A DNA stretch of 64,000 nt from CAVZXS01 sp963779325 (GCA_963779325.1 CAVZXS010000014.1:62001-126000); one strand, 5' to 3'; counted from the stretch's first letter, positions 34,479 to 43,279 are shown. Notes: generated by a model not told the origin, from the letters alone. Translations and numbers: made by a program.

Positions 34479-35333
34479 TTACCATTGAGAGTTTGGATAG
34501 GTTCTTTGCATATACTGCAGTTCGGTAAGTATATAACCAAGATGCTCTGTATGCCTTCCTTCTTTTCCTCCAATTTGGTGAAATATATTTTCAGGAACAG
34601 GTAAAGTTGCTTCATCAAAAACTGTTGTTACTTTTTGAAGCCATTCGGTTTGTAATAAAGCAAAGTCAATATTATTTTCTTTTTCATAATCAGCCGCAAC
34701 AAACATTTCGCCTGTATAGCGCCACAACTCATCAAGCGCTTTCAGCATTCTGTTGTGACTTTCTTGTGTACCATCTCCCAGTCGAATAATCCATTCGCTG
34801 CTCCAGCGTACATGGTATTTTATTTCTTTCAATGCTTTGGCAGTAATGGCAGCCAGTTGTTCGTCTTTGCTGTGTTGTAGTTTTTCAAATAATAAATATT
34901 GAAATTGACTGAATAAATATTGGCGCAAGATTGTTTGCCCCCAATCACCGTTGGGTTGTTCGACTAATAATAAGTTTTTAAATTCTCTTTCGGTTCTTAA
35001 ATAAGCCAGGGAGTCTTCGGTAGCGGCCCCCTCTAAATCTCCCCCCGGGGGGGAGATTTGCGAAATAATCTTTTTATTGATGATATCTGCCGCATACTGA
35101 TAAAAATTTCTCGATTGCCCCAATATATCTAACGAAATATTAGTGATAGCAATATCCTGTTCCAATATCGGCCCGTGCCCGCACCATTCTGCATTACGTT
35201 GCGCAAGAATGAGTGTAGTGTCGGCTAAATGAAGCAGGAAAGCCTCCCTAAATCCCCCGATTAATCGGGGGACTTTCGAAGATTCTGATATTTTTAAATT
35301 GACTTTGCAGTCTTGGGTTTTTGTTTTCTTCAT
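34479..35333 (-). CDS. paaC: Phenylacetyl-CoA epoxidase structural subunit PaaC, with two repeat insertions
   Basis: 284 residues. The ferritin-like subunit is recognised from LLHLADTTLILAQRNAEWCGHGP, QYLFSQFQYLLFEKLQ, EIKYHVRWSSEWIIRLGDGT and the C-terminal GKEGRHTEHLGYILTELQ. PaaC pairs with PaaA as the catalytically inactive scaffold. Two palindromic elements are translated: one at residues about 19-32 (SSKVPRLIGGFREA), just before LLHLAD where the family normally begins, and one at about 89-104 (SQISPPGGDLEGA) before the TEDSLAYLRTEREF helix. Both keep the frame. The 24-bp gap to paaD holds another degenerate copy. Confidence 0.93.
   Translation of the reverse strand: MKKTKTQDCKVNLKISESSKVPRLIGGFREAFLLHLADTTLILAQRNAEWCGHGPILEQDIAITNISLDILGQSRNFYQYAADIINKKIISQISPPGGDLEGAATEDSLAYLRTEREFKNLLLVEQPNGDWGQTILRQYLFSQFQYLLFEKLQHSKDEQLAAITAKALKEIKYHVRWSSEWIIRLGDGTQESHNRMLKALDELWRYTGEMFVAADYEKENNIDFALLQTEWLQKVTTVFDEATLPVPENIFHQIGGKEGRHTEHLGYILTELQYMQRTYPNSQW
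35025..35060. repeat. In-frame palindrome inside paaC (copy 1)
   Basis: A 12-bp stem AAATCTCCCCCC/GGGGGGAGATTT centred at 35047. Read on the minus strand it gives ISPPGGDLEGA. Confidence 0.9.
35243..35284. repeat. In-frame palindrome inside paaC (copy 2)
   Basis: The perfect 18-bp palindrome CCCCCGATTAATCGGGGG (35254-35271) with CCTCCCTAAAT and ACTTTCGAAGA flanks. It encodes VPRLIGGFREA near the PaaC N-terminus. The ACTTTCGAAGA flank recurs in the paaB copy. Confidence 0.9.
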
Positions 35334-35365
35334 TTATAAAATCTTTTCAAATCATTATTCTCTTC

Positions 35366-35400
35366 GTAAGCCCTCCCTCAGGGAGGGTTTGGGTGGGCGT
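35366..35400. repeat. Palindrome in the paaB-paaC spacer
   Basis: GCCCTCCCTCAGGGAGGGTT, with a CCCTCC/GGAGGG stem, belongs to the same family and lies between the paaB stop and the paaC start. Confidence 0.8.
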
Positions 35401-35825
35401 TACATATGCTTCACCTCATCAGGTAAATCATAAAAAGTCGGGTGACGGTAAATTTTATCAACAGCAGGTTCATATAATTCGCCTGCTTCATCGGGGTTAC
35501 TTGCGGTTATATATTTACTTTCTACTACCCAAATACTAACACCTTCCTGCCTCCTTGTATAAACATCTCTTGCATTTTCAATAGCCATTTGCGCATCGGT
35601 GGCGTGTAAACTGCCTACATGTTTGTGATCGAGGCCTTGTTTGCTGCGAATGAAAACTTCCCAAAGGGGCCACGCGGCCCCACCTAACGAACTACGTTCC
35701 TTCCCTTCGCTTTGCTCGGGAACCCCTGAGGGGAGGACTTTCGAAGAATCTTTAATTTCTTTACTGCCTCCTTTACTATCGTCGGGTATATCGCCGTAAT
35801 AAAATTTTCTTATTTGAATCTTCAT
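35400..35825 (-). CDS. paaB: Phenylacetyl-CoA epoxidase subunit PaaB with N-terminal repeat-derived extension
   Basis: 141 residues, against roughly 95-100 expected. The conserved PaaB core starts at WPLWEVFIRSKQGLDHKHVGSLHATDAQMA (residue about 52) and runs through YTRRQEGVSIWVV. Residues 28-50 (SSKVLPSGVPEQSEGKERSS, then LGGAA) come from a palindromic repeat at 35666-35755. The first about 25 residues (MKIQIRKFYYGDIP) are unusual. The start could lie inside the repeat, but no ATG occurs between the first codon and the core, so the long form is kept. PaaB bridges PaaA/C dimers in the epoxidase. Confidence 0.88.
   Translation of the reverse strand: MKIQIRKFYYGDIPDDSKGGSKEIKDSSKVLPSGVPEQSEGKERSSLGGAAWPLWEVFIRSKQGLDHKHVGSLHATDAQMAIENARDVYTRRQEGVSIWVVESKYITASNPDEAGELYEPAVDKIYRHPTFYDLPDEVKHM
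35666..35755. repeat. Compound GC palindrome at the paaB N-terminus
   Basis: GGGGCC-acgc-GGCCCC at 35666-35681, then about 50 bp leading to CCCCTGAGGGG and the ACTTTCGAAGA flank shared with paaC copy 2. Longer than the other copies; entirely in frame. Confidence 0.85.
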
Positions 35826-35833
35826 GATTACTA

Positions 35834-36263
35834 CTGATTATTAATTATTGATTATTTATCATTCCCCGATTTAGTATCTTTTAAGTATTTGATATATCCG
35901 TTGAGTTTCTTTAAACATTCTTTATACTCTTTATTTGTTTCGCTTAATATGTCCTTTGCTATGTACTTGTCATCATAAGCAGTAATCATGTGTTCCATTG
36001 TTTCTGTAAGCGAACCCCTTGTCTGCCTGCAAAATTGAATATTCTCCTGGTAATGAAATCTTCCAAAACCCTCCGCAATGTTTGCTGTAACAGATCTGCT
36101 TGAATCTAATATTTGTGCTGTTAAATGATAGTTTTCAAGTTTTGGGAAACATTTCTTAACTATTTCTGAAATCCTTTTTCTAAATACTCTACAGGTTTTA
36201 TAAACCGGCAAATCATAAAAGTGATTATATGTGGCCATGCAATAATCAGTAATTAATAATCAA
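35834..36263. mobile_element. Candidate mobile unit: four-helix-bundle gene with inverted-repeat ends
   Basis: The left end (35834-35856) and the inverse of the right end (36241-36263) agree at 21 of 23 positions (TGATTATTAATTA core). They bracket exactly one gene, the S23/IVP-like four-helix-bundle gene, in the middle of the paa operon. Insertion as a unit is inferred. Confidence 0.55.
35852..36238 (-). CDS. Four-helix-bundle protein (23S rRNA IVS/S23 family)
   Basis: 128 residues, wholly helical, with the family signature LPVYKTCRVFRKRI, SSRSVTANIAEGFGR and FCRQTRGSLTETMEHM. Proteins of this family are encoded by intervening sequences of 23S rRNA and by many intergenic loci, and are relatives of the Avd protein of diversity-generating retroelements. 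Here it interrupts the paaA-paaB order and is bounded by AT-rich inverted repeats that overlap its stop codon. It has no evident part in phenylacetate degradation. Confidence 0.88.
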   Translation of the reverse strand: MATYNHFYDLPVYKTCRVFRKRISEIVKKCFPKLENYHLTAQILDSSRSVTANIAEGFGRFHYQENIQFCRQTRGSLTETMEHMITAYDDKYIAKDILSETNKEYKECLKKLNGYIKYLKDTKSGNDK

Positions 36264-36268
36264 TAATT

Positions 36269-37240
36269 TTAAGCCGCTTCCAAAGTCCTTCCGCCTAAAG
36301 GCGGAGAGGATTTAGGTGGGGCCTTCTTTGCCGCATACGCCACTGCCGCATCTCTCACCCATTTTCCTTCTTCATGTGCTTTACGTCTTGCATCCAACCG
36401 TTGTTTATTGCATGGCCCGTTGCCTTTTACTACATTCCAAAATTCTTCCCAATTTATTTCGCCCCAATCGTGTTGTTTTGCAGAAGGGTTCCATTTTAAT
36501 TTTTCATCAGGCAATGTCATGCCTAATACTTTTACCTGTTCCGCCGCCATATCAATAAAATTCTGCCGCAACTCATCATTCGTTTTTCTTTTTATTTTCC
36601 ACTTCATACTTTGGTCGCTGTTGGTGCTTTCGCTATCCTTAGGGCCAAACATCATCAATGACGGCCACCACCACCTGTTAATCGCATCTTGACACATAGC
36701 TTTTTGTTCAGCGGTTCCTTTTGAGAGAACCAACAAAATTTCAAACCCCTGGCGTTGGTGAAAACTTTCTTCTTTGCAAATACGAACCATGGCTCTTGCA
36801 TAAGGGCCGTAACTGGTGCGGCACAACATTACCTGGTTAAGAATTGCAGCGCCATCTACCAACCAGCCGATGGCCCCCATATCGGCCCATGTGAGTGTCG
36901 GGTAATTAAAGATTGAAGAATACTTTGCTTTACCGCTGTTTAAATCGTTTATCATTTCATCGCGACTTGTACCCAGTGTTTCCGCAGCACTGTATAAGTA
37001 CAAACCATGCCCCGCTTCATCCTGTACTTTGGCTAAAAGAATTGCTTTTCTTTTTAATGACGGCGCCCTGCTTATCCAATTGCCTTCGGGTAACATGCCT
37101 ACAATTTCGCTGTGTGCATGTTGGCTTATCTGCCTCACATTTGTTTTACGATACGCATCAGGCATCCAATCCTTTGGCTCAATTTTTATTTCCTGATCAA
37201 TTTTACTTTGAAAAAGTTCTTCAAAATTTTGAACTGACAT
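36269..37240 (-). CDS. paaA: Phenylacetyl-CoA epoxidase catalytic subunit PaaA
   Basis: 323 residues. The di-iron ferritin-like oxygenase subunit that forms the ring 1,2-epoxide of phenylacetyl-CoA. Iron-ligand helices are visible in KVQDEAGHGLYLYSAAETLG and CKEESFHQRQGFEIL; the surrounding ISQHAHSEIVGMLPEGNW and NRWWWPSLMMFGP are strongly conserved. The C-terminus departs from the family after AVAYAAKK: APPKSSPPLGGRTLEAA is encoded by a palindromic repeat (36282-36323) that also donates the stop. Second gene of the operon, after paaE. Confidence 0.96.
   Translation of the reverse strand: MSVQNFEELFQSKIDQEIKIEPKDWMPDAYRKTNVRQISQHAHSEIVGMLPEGNWISRAPSLKRKAILLAKVQDEAGHGLYLYSAAETLGTSRDEMINDLNSGKAKYSSIFNYPTLTWADMGAIGWLVDGAAILNQVMLCRTSYGPYARAMVRICKEESFHQRQGFEILLVLSKGTAEQKAMCQDAINRWWWPSLMMFGPKDSESTNSDQSMKWKIKRKTNDELRQNFIDMAAEQVKVLGMTLPDEKLKWNPSAKQHDWGEINWEEFWNVVKGNGPCNKQRLDARRKAHEEGKWVRDAAVAYAAKKAPPKSSPPLGGRTLEAA
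36282..36323. repeat. Palindrome forming the paaA C-terminus
   Basis: CCGCCT-AAAGGCGG stem with GATTTAGGTGGGGCC flank. The minus-strand reading gives PPKSSPPLGGRTLEA, the same peptide pattern as in PaaC and PaaD. Confidence 0.88.
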
Positions 37241-37399
37241 GGTTCACATATTTAGATTTTCAAAATTAATGAAAACTAACAAGTGTTTGAGAATTTGTTG
37301 AGGGTAAAATATAAGTGGACTGTAAATTACAGGCATTTGCAAATTGCCTGTTGCTTATTGCAAATTGACAGTCATTCTTTGTTGATGTAAAGCCTGTAA

Positions 37400-38478
37400 T
37401 TATTTTATATCAAAGTCTACCACCACTTTTTCAGTTACGGGATGCGATTGACAGGTGAGAATATATCCCTGTTCAATTTCTTCATGTTCCAATCCCCAGT
37501 GTACATCCATTTGTACTTCGCCTTCCAGCAATTTTGCTTTGCAGGTGCAGCATACACCGCCTTTGCAGGCATAGGGCAAATCGACGCCTTGCTGTAAGGC
37601 AGCATCTAAAATACAATCGTACTGTTAAATGCCAAATCAAAATCAATACTTCTGCCATCAAGTTTTATGGTGATTTTACTTTTAGGTCCGTCGCTTTCCG
37701 GCTTCTTACTTCCGACTTCTGACTTTATTTTCTGCCCCGGTGTAGTAAATAACTCAAAATGAATTTTCTTTTTATCGACTCCTTGTTCCTCTAAAAAATC
37801 TTTTACTGTAAAAATCATTTCTTCGGGCCCGCATACAAAAAACTCATCCGTGGCAGCATAGTTAACCAGCTTGCTTAACGCTGTAAGTTTTTCTTTATTT
37901 ATTCTTCCTGAGTTTATAGGTGCTTCCGTTCTCTCCCGGCTGAGAATATGCACCATACGAAACCGGTTAATGAATTTATCTTTCAGGGCTTCCAACTCGT
38001 CTTTAAAGATGATAGAGTTTTTATTTTTATTGCCGAATACCAATGTAAAACTGCTTTGCGGCTCAGTCAATAAAGTAGTTTTAATAATGGAAAGAATGGG
38101 AGTGATACCGCTGCCCGCCGCAAAGGCTAAATAATTTTTTTTGTTGGATGGACTCAGTTCTGTGTAGAATTTTCCTACGGGCTGCATTACATCCAATACA
38201 TCGCCCTTTTTTAATTGCTCATTGGCATAACCGGAGAAAAGACCGCTTTCTACTTTTTTAACGGCTACCCGCAGTTCATTGTCAAAAGGAGAGCTGCAAA
38301 TAGAATAGGTACGGCGAACTTCTGAATTATTAATACCGGTTTTTACAGTAAGGCTTTGTCCCTGGGTAAATGTAAAACTATCTTTTAATGCTGCGGGTAT
38401 ATCAAAAGTGATAACAACACAATCTGAAGTTTCTTTCTTAATTTCTTTTACGGTAAGCCGGTGAAAATGTTTTGACAT
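37400..38478 (-). CDS. paaE: Phenylacetyl-CoA epoxidase reductase PaaE, frameshifted
   Basis: The main frame gives the FNR-type module: RRTYSICSSP (FAD) and AAGSGITPILSI (NAD(P)H), then FVCGPEEMI. The frame is lost near 37608-37620 after FNSTIVF, in a T4 run; adding one T gives LDAALQQGVDLPYACKGGVCCTC...LTCQSHPVTEKVVVDFDIK, the complete 2Fe-2S ferredoxin domain. The repaired length is about 359 residues, normal for PaaE. The ATG at 38478 (MSKHFHRLTVKE) is preferred to the GTG at 38496 that would overlap the TetR gene. In-frame heptamer repeats encode the SEVGSKKPESDGPKS linker between the two modules. Confidence 0.9.
37696..37723 (+). repeat. Four heptamer repeats inside paaE
   Basis: TTCCGGC, TTCTTAC, TTCCGAC, TTCTGAC in tandem, in frame in the linker before the ferredoxin domain. 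The last unit is the same 7-mer found in polA (TTCTGAC). Confidence 0.85.
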
Positions 38479-38492
38479 AGAATGAATTGCTA

Positions 38493-39083
38493 TCACTTAT
38501 TTCTCAATCCGTCAATCATAATCAGTATCATATTGTCTTCCAGTTCCGAGGCGCTTATTTTTGCAGTGGAGCGATGCCAGCTTTCTATACCGCTAACGGC
38601 ATGCAGCATAATCAACACGGAAGTTGCCGCATCAATTTTTTTAATTTCCTTTTTTTGTATGCCTTCTTCTATAATGGCGGCGAAGCGTTTGCGATAGGTG
38701 CGCCGTTGATTTTGAAAATTGGACAGAAAGGGTTCCGTTAAATGTTTCCATTCCCGATCGCTTACATATACTTCTTCGTAATGATTAATCATTTGCTGTA
38801 TATGAAAACGTAAAAGACTTTCCGTCTTGGAAATGGAACTCTGGTTGGTATGCTCTACCGCATCCAGGTTGGCGGTAAACCGGTTGGCTACCTCGAAACA
38901 AATAGCTTCCAGTATTTCATTTTTTGACCGTATGTGGTTATATAAACTGGCGGCTTCTATACCTACTGATTCAGCAAGGTCACGCATGCTGGTGGCGGCA
39001 AATCCCTTTTCCCTGAACATGGCGGCAGCTTTCTGCAGTATAATTTCTTTTTTAGATGCTTTTTTGCGGATGGTTTTAGTCAT
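38493..39083 (-). CDS. TetR-family regulator, probable paa repressor
   Basis: 196 residues from the ATG at 39083 (MTKTIRKKASKKEIILQKAAAMF). The HTH is FAATSMRDLAESVGIEAASLYNHIRSK, typical TetR; the rest is a helical ligand domain. The first gene of the paa unit, 14 bp before paaE, so it probably senses phenylacetyl-CoA as other TetR-type paa regulators do (inference). A TATCTTTG -7-type box at 39089-39096 lies only 5 bp before this ATG; if real, the message would be nearly leaderless. A longer frame upstream adds 26 unconvincing residues. Confidence 0.85.
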   Translation of the reverse strand: MTKTIRKKASKKEIILQKAAAMFREKGFAATSMRDLAESVGIEAASLYNHIRSKNEILEAICFEVANRFTANLDAVEHTNQSSISKTESLLRFHIQQMINHYEEVYVSDREWKHLTEPFLSNFQNQRRTYRKRFAAIIEEGIQKKEIKKIDAATSVLIMLHAVSGIESWHRSTAKISASELEDNMILIMIDGLRNK

Positions 39084-39526
39084 AGGCCCAAAGATAATTA
39101 CATTATATATTACTACATACAAACAGTTTTTAGTAATTCTGAGTGAAATCGCGGGGTTCAATCTTAGTGAAAACCGGTTGAGGTAAGAGGGGGGTTCTTA
39201 AAAAAGGATTGGTCGGGTATAAGCCAATCACAGAGTTTTCGGGTATTGCTGAGCATTGTTATCCCGGTGACGGGCTGCCCTGCTTAGCCGCAAATCATTT
39301 TTTGCAAAAAATATTGGAGGCGGGCAGGGTACCGAAGCTGATAGTAGTAATGCAGCAGAAAGCCCGTAAAAAAATATTTTTATTGACCTCCGCGATTTGG
39401 ATTGGTACATAATTTTAAAGTAGGTTTGCACGCCGAAAACCCCGATTCCCCGAAGGGCTGTAAGCAATTTCATTTTTAATTTTTTCACTCCGCCGATTGG
39501 TGGAAACAGGGGACTAAATTTTTATT
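39084..39526. other. Intergenic region between TetR and PfkB genes
   Basis: About 440 bp with divergent promoters expected. Seen: the TATCTTTG box for TetR, a perfect palindrome ATTTTTTGCAAAAAAT (39297-39312) inside a GC-flanked stretch, and a decayed CCCC palindrome at about 39440. Short open frames lack support. The palindrome could be an operator, but its distance to either gene is over 200 bp. Confidence 0.45.
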
Positions 39527-40450
39527 ATGTCAGTTATTGTAGTTGGTACCATGGCTTTTGACGCCATTGAAACACCGTTTGGAAAAACAGATAAAATTAT
39601 TGGCGGCTCTGCTACTTATGTAGCGTATTCGGCGGGTAATTTTGTACAGCCTATTCAGCAGGTTTCTATTGTAGGATATGATTATCCTAAGGAAGAATTA
39701 GCCGAATTAAAAAGAAGGGGCGTGCAATTGGAAGGCGTAGAGATAGTGCCTGATAAAAAATCTTTTTTCTGGAGCGGTAAGTATCATTTGGATATGAATA
39801 CCCGCGATACATTGGTTACCGACCTGAATGTACTGGCAGATTTTAATCCTAAAATTCCTGACAGTTACCAGGGTGCTGAGTTTTTGATGCTGGGTAATTT
39901 GGTGCCGGCTATTCAAAAAAATGTAATAATGCAATTAAAAACCCGTCCGAAGTTGATTGTAATGGATACAATGAATTTTTGGATGGATACTGCGATGCCG
40001 GATTTCCTGGAAAATTTAAAATTGATTGACGTATTGCTGGTAAATGACAGCGAAGCGAGGCAATTGGCCAATGAATACTCGCTGGTAAGAGCTGCCCGTA
40101 AAATTTTAACGATGGGTCCCAAGTACCTCGTTATTAAAAAAGGCGAGCATGGTGCACTGTTATTTCATGGTGATAATGTTTTCTTTGCTCCCGCATTACC
40201 GTTGGAAGATGTATTTGACCCTACGGGAGCCGGCGATACATTTGCAGGCGGATTCATTGGTCATTTGGCAAAAACAAAGGATATCAGTTTTGAAAATATG
40301 AAAACGGCGATTATAGTCGGTTCGGCTATGGCAAGTTTTTGTGTAGAAAAATTTGGCGCTGAAAGATTAAAGGAAATCAGTAAAGAAGATATTGATAACA
40401 GGATACAGCAGTTTGTAGAGCTGGTTAATTTTGATATTGAGTTGGTTTAA
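39527..40450 (+). CDS. PfkB-family carbohydrate kinase
   Basis: 307 residues of the ribokinase superfamily. The N-terminal GGSATYVAYSAGNF and the C-terminal PfkB signature DPTGAGDTFAGGFIGHLA, with the catalytic Asp, are clear. Substrate (sugar, nucleoside or other) is undetermined. It stands alone; the strong stem-loop after it terminates both this gene and the convergent membrane-protein gene. Confidence 0.9.
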   Translation: MSVIVVGTMAFDAIETPFGKTDKIIGGSATYVAYSAGNFVQPIQQVSIVGYDYPKEELAELKRRGVQLEGVEIVPDKKSFFWSGKYHLDMNTRDTLVTDLNVLADFNPKIPDSYQGAEFLMLGNLVPAIQKNVIMQLKTRPKLIVMDTMNFWMDTAMPDFLENLKLIDVLLVNDSEARQLANEYSLVRAARKILTMGPKYLVIKKGEHGALLFHGDNVFFAPALPLEDVFDPTGAGDTFAGGFIGHLAKTKDISFENMKTAIIVGSAMASFCVEKFGAERLKEISKEDIDNRIQQFVELVNFDIELV

Positions 40451-40471
40451 CAACTATTCAATTGAGTATAC

Positions 40472-40505
40472 AAAAGCGGTTCCGCAAGGAACCGCTTTTA
40501 TTTTT
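40472..40505 (+). terminator. Bidirectional terminator between convergent genes
   Basis: A perfect 12-bp stem AAAAGCGGTTCC/GGAACCGCTTTT with a GCAA tetraloop, T-rich on both strands. Confidence 0.93.
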
Positions 40506-41446
40506 GCAGCCGGCTTATTAACGACCGGTATATTTTTTCACGGAAACGTTTTTTTGTTTTGCGCATTTTATCAAGCCACTTATTGTACTGTTGCTGATTC
40601 AATTCAATATACTGCAGGGATATCTCTTTGTGTTTACCACCGTATTCACGAAAATCTACAATGATTCGGGGAATCAGTTCATCTTCGGCCATAAAACTGT
40701 CAATGGCAAGATAAGGCCGTGTTTCATAACGATACCACAACGCCTCATTTTCCTTCAACGGTACCGGGCTGTATTGCAGCGATTTTGTACTGCTGTCTTT
40801 CTTTTGAATTAAATATTCGATATTTTTTGGATAATAATAATAATGGGTATTTACAGGCACTGTAATGAAGGAATCGATTTTGTAATTGATGTGCAGGCTG
40901 TCCATTCGCTGCAGCAGTTGCTCTTCGGTAAGCATGGTTTTATAATCTTTGAAAACGCTTATTTCGGTTTGCGGACGCTGTAACCTTCTTGCCATTGATG
41001 TGGAGCAAAAAGCAAAAATTGCAATCAGCCCGCTGCTGTACAATGCTATTTGTTGATAGACTGACTTATAGTGTAAGCTTATTGGTTTCAGTTGGTAAGC
41101 CGCAGGCAAAATCAGTAATGCGATATAGTCCGTATAATCAATGACCCTGTTGACCGGCAGCGAGAACTCCCGGTTGAGCAAATCAATTACAGGTCCTGAT
41201 AGAGGAGATTTCCACCAAATAAAAAATAAAGCTGTGAAAATAAAAACGACTTTCTTTTTCGCCGGAAAAAGACAAGACAGAAATAAGGCAAATGCTGCAA
41301 TACCTGCTCACATCCGACAGTTTGCCGGTAAGCAGGTTGTGATACGCATATTTTAAATAAAAATCATTCAGCAACAACAACAGAACACTTGCTATAAAAA
41401 ACGGGTGAAGCAGTAAGGATTGTTTAGATGATTTCATATCATTCAT
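40498..41446 (-). CDS. Membrane protein of unknown family, frameshifted
   Basis: Two frames (41183-41446 and 40498-41181) join to about 315 residues when one base is removed near 41313: NLLTGKLSDV continues as AGIAAFALFLSCLF, then WWKSPLSGPVIDLLNREFS. The repaired N-terminal half has about four membrane helices with the LTGKLSDxAG and KSPLSGPVID motifs; the C-terminal half is soluble and Tyr-rich (HYYYYPKNIEYL). I recall the LTGKLSD motif from uncharacterised Bacteroidota membrane proteins but cannot name a family. The break is not in a long homopolymer, but both sides read cleanly. Confidence 0.65.
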
Positions 41447-41467
41447 GTTATTTAACTAAATGGATCA

Positions 41468-43182
41468 TTAATTTAATTTTCTTGCCAGCACAATTGTATT
41501 TTTAAATCCTTCTTTCTTCCCCTGCAGGTTAAATATTTCTGTAAAAATAATATAGGTACCTACCGGCAATTTATTTCCTTTCTCATCTAATCCGTCCCAG
41601 TTCCATGTTCCTTTTAATCCTAATATTTCATTTTTTACAAAATAGCGTACAGGTCTGCCGGCAGCATCAAAGATTGTTACAGTGGCTGCATAACCCGGTT
41701 CGGTTACTAAGTATTGTATGGCGGCTATATCATCACGACCATCGTTATCAGGGCTAAATACTCTTCGGCAGTTACAGTAATAGTTGCTGTAACCTGTTGC
41801 ATTTGTTTGAATTGAGAGTTTTGATAACCCGGTGTACCATGACCCGCTGTGGAAGCAGCACTGTGCCAGTTACCGGCATCTTGCGAAGGGGCTTCTGCAT
41901 CAATTCTTTCCAGCGATACGCCTTCGGCATTATCCAATAATTTAAAATGCCAGTCATCTTTATATTTCACTTCATCCGTCACCTGCCCTTGAAAATTTAA
42001 TAAAATCACATCGCCTTCATCATCGGGAAAAGAAGGCATTGACGAAATGCTGAGTATGGCTTCCTGATTTTTTACCAAATAGTTTACCGAAAGATTATCG
42101 GCATCTTCCGTAATCACTACATACTCCCCCGGAAAAATATAAAAAGGTGCAGTGCTTAAAACTTTTGCCGAGCTGACCGCACCGCTTGTATTTCTGTTGG
42201 CGATGGATAGTTTTGCCGCATCAAAAATTTTATTGCTTCTATTGTAAAATTCTATAAAATCAAAACCATTGCTGCGGGGGTTAAATAGGATTTCATTTAT
42301 TACCAATTCAGCAGCTGCAGGGTCCGTCGGCAAACCGGTTTTTGCTTTATTCGCCGCGCCGATCGTATTGTTTTTGCAATCTGAAATATTTGCAGTAGTA
42401 ATGGTATAAACTGTATTGGGCTGCAGCGGAGCGGTTGTTTTTAATTGTATTTGATTAAAAAGAGGTGCCATAGCAGCAGCCGACAGAATAGTAATACCGC
42501 CATCAATTATATGATTACCGGTTGTTGCTCCCTGCAGACTGTCTATCGGCTCATCAAAGACAAGGACAATAGTTGTATTGTCAGTCGTATAGGCTCTTTT
42601 TAGTTTTGGTGCATCGGTATCATTATTAACTGCATCAATAGAATTCTTCTTCCCGGGTGTTCCGCCTTTTGTATCGTTGCCGGCTTTCCAGTTGTTGCTG
42701 CCCGCACAGGGATTTTTTGTATCAATCATTTCCAATGTCCATCCGCCATCTGTCTTCACCGCATTTTGATACCATGCTGATGAATAGGAAACAGCATGAA
42801 TTGTTCTGCCGTTTGCTGCCCGTAAAAAAATTATATCCCCGTCATTATCCAACGAGGGGAAACTGGTAACGGAAATGGTAGTACCGAATGCGGACATAGC
42901 AGCAACGGCACTACCGGTGCATACAATTACAAAACTATCAGGTTGTAAAGTAAAATTGGACATTGGGCCGCTCAATCCCGAAGCGTCACCAAGCCGCCAA
43001 CCCAGTAAATTAATTGCAGATGAGGTTGTATTTTTTAATTCAATCCATTCATTGGCGGGCAAACCTATTTGGGGCGAGGGATCAACCATCAGTTCATCTA
43101 TTACCACATCATACCTATTTTGCGAAATGCATATAGCAGGCAAAAAAGCAATAACTATCAGTAGTAAGTTTATTTTTTTCAT
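41468..43182 (-). CDS. Lamin-tail-domain exported protein, frameshifted near the C-terminus
   Basis: About 571 residues if one G is restored near 41761 (TAEE, then VFSPDNDGRDD). Signal peptide (MKKINLLLIVIAFLPAICIS); lamin-tail domain 1 (about 25-135, IDELMVDPSPQIGLPANEWIEL); a Big/SbsA-like Ig segment (about 195-285); lamin-tail domain 2 (about 295-430, VINEILFNPRSNGFDFIEF). After the frameshift comes a FlgD-like/T9SS-type end (VTIFDAAGRPVR, GTWNWDG, LPVGTYI) to the stop at 41468. Exported, probably surface-attached and perhaps sorted by type IX secretion (inference). Role unknown. Confidence 0.82.
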
Positions 43183-43242
43183 TGGTGGCGTGTAGTTAAA
43201 GCTACTGAATTCATAAGGCTGTAAAAAAAATTATTTATAGAT

Positions 43243-43273
43243 TTTGCGCATTGACCGGCGACCTTTACTTTTG
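43243..43273 (+). promoter_or_regulatory. Consensus promoter upstream of asd
   Basis: TTTG (43243-43246), 19 bp, then TACTTTTG (43266-43273): every fixed position of TTTG-N19-TAnnTTTG. Transcription would begin near 43280, about 220 bp before the asd start. Confidence 0.65.
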
Positions 43274-43279
43274 CATCGC

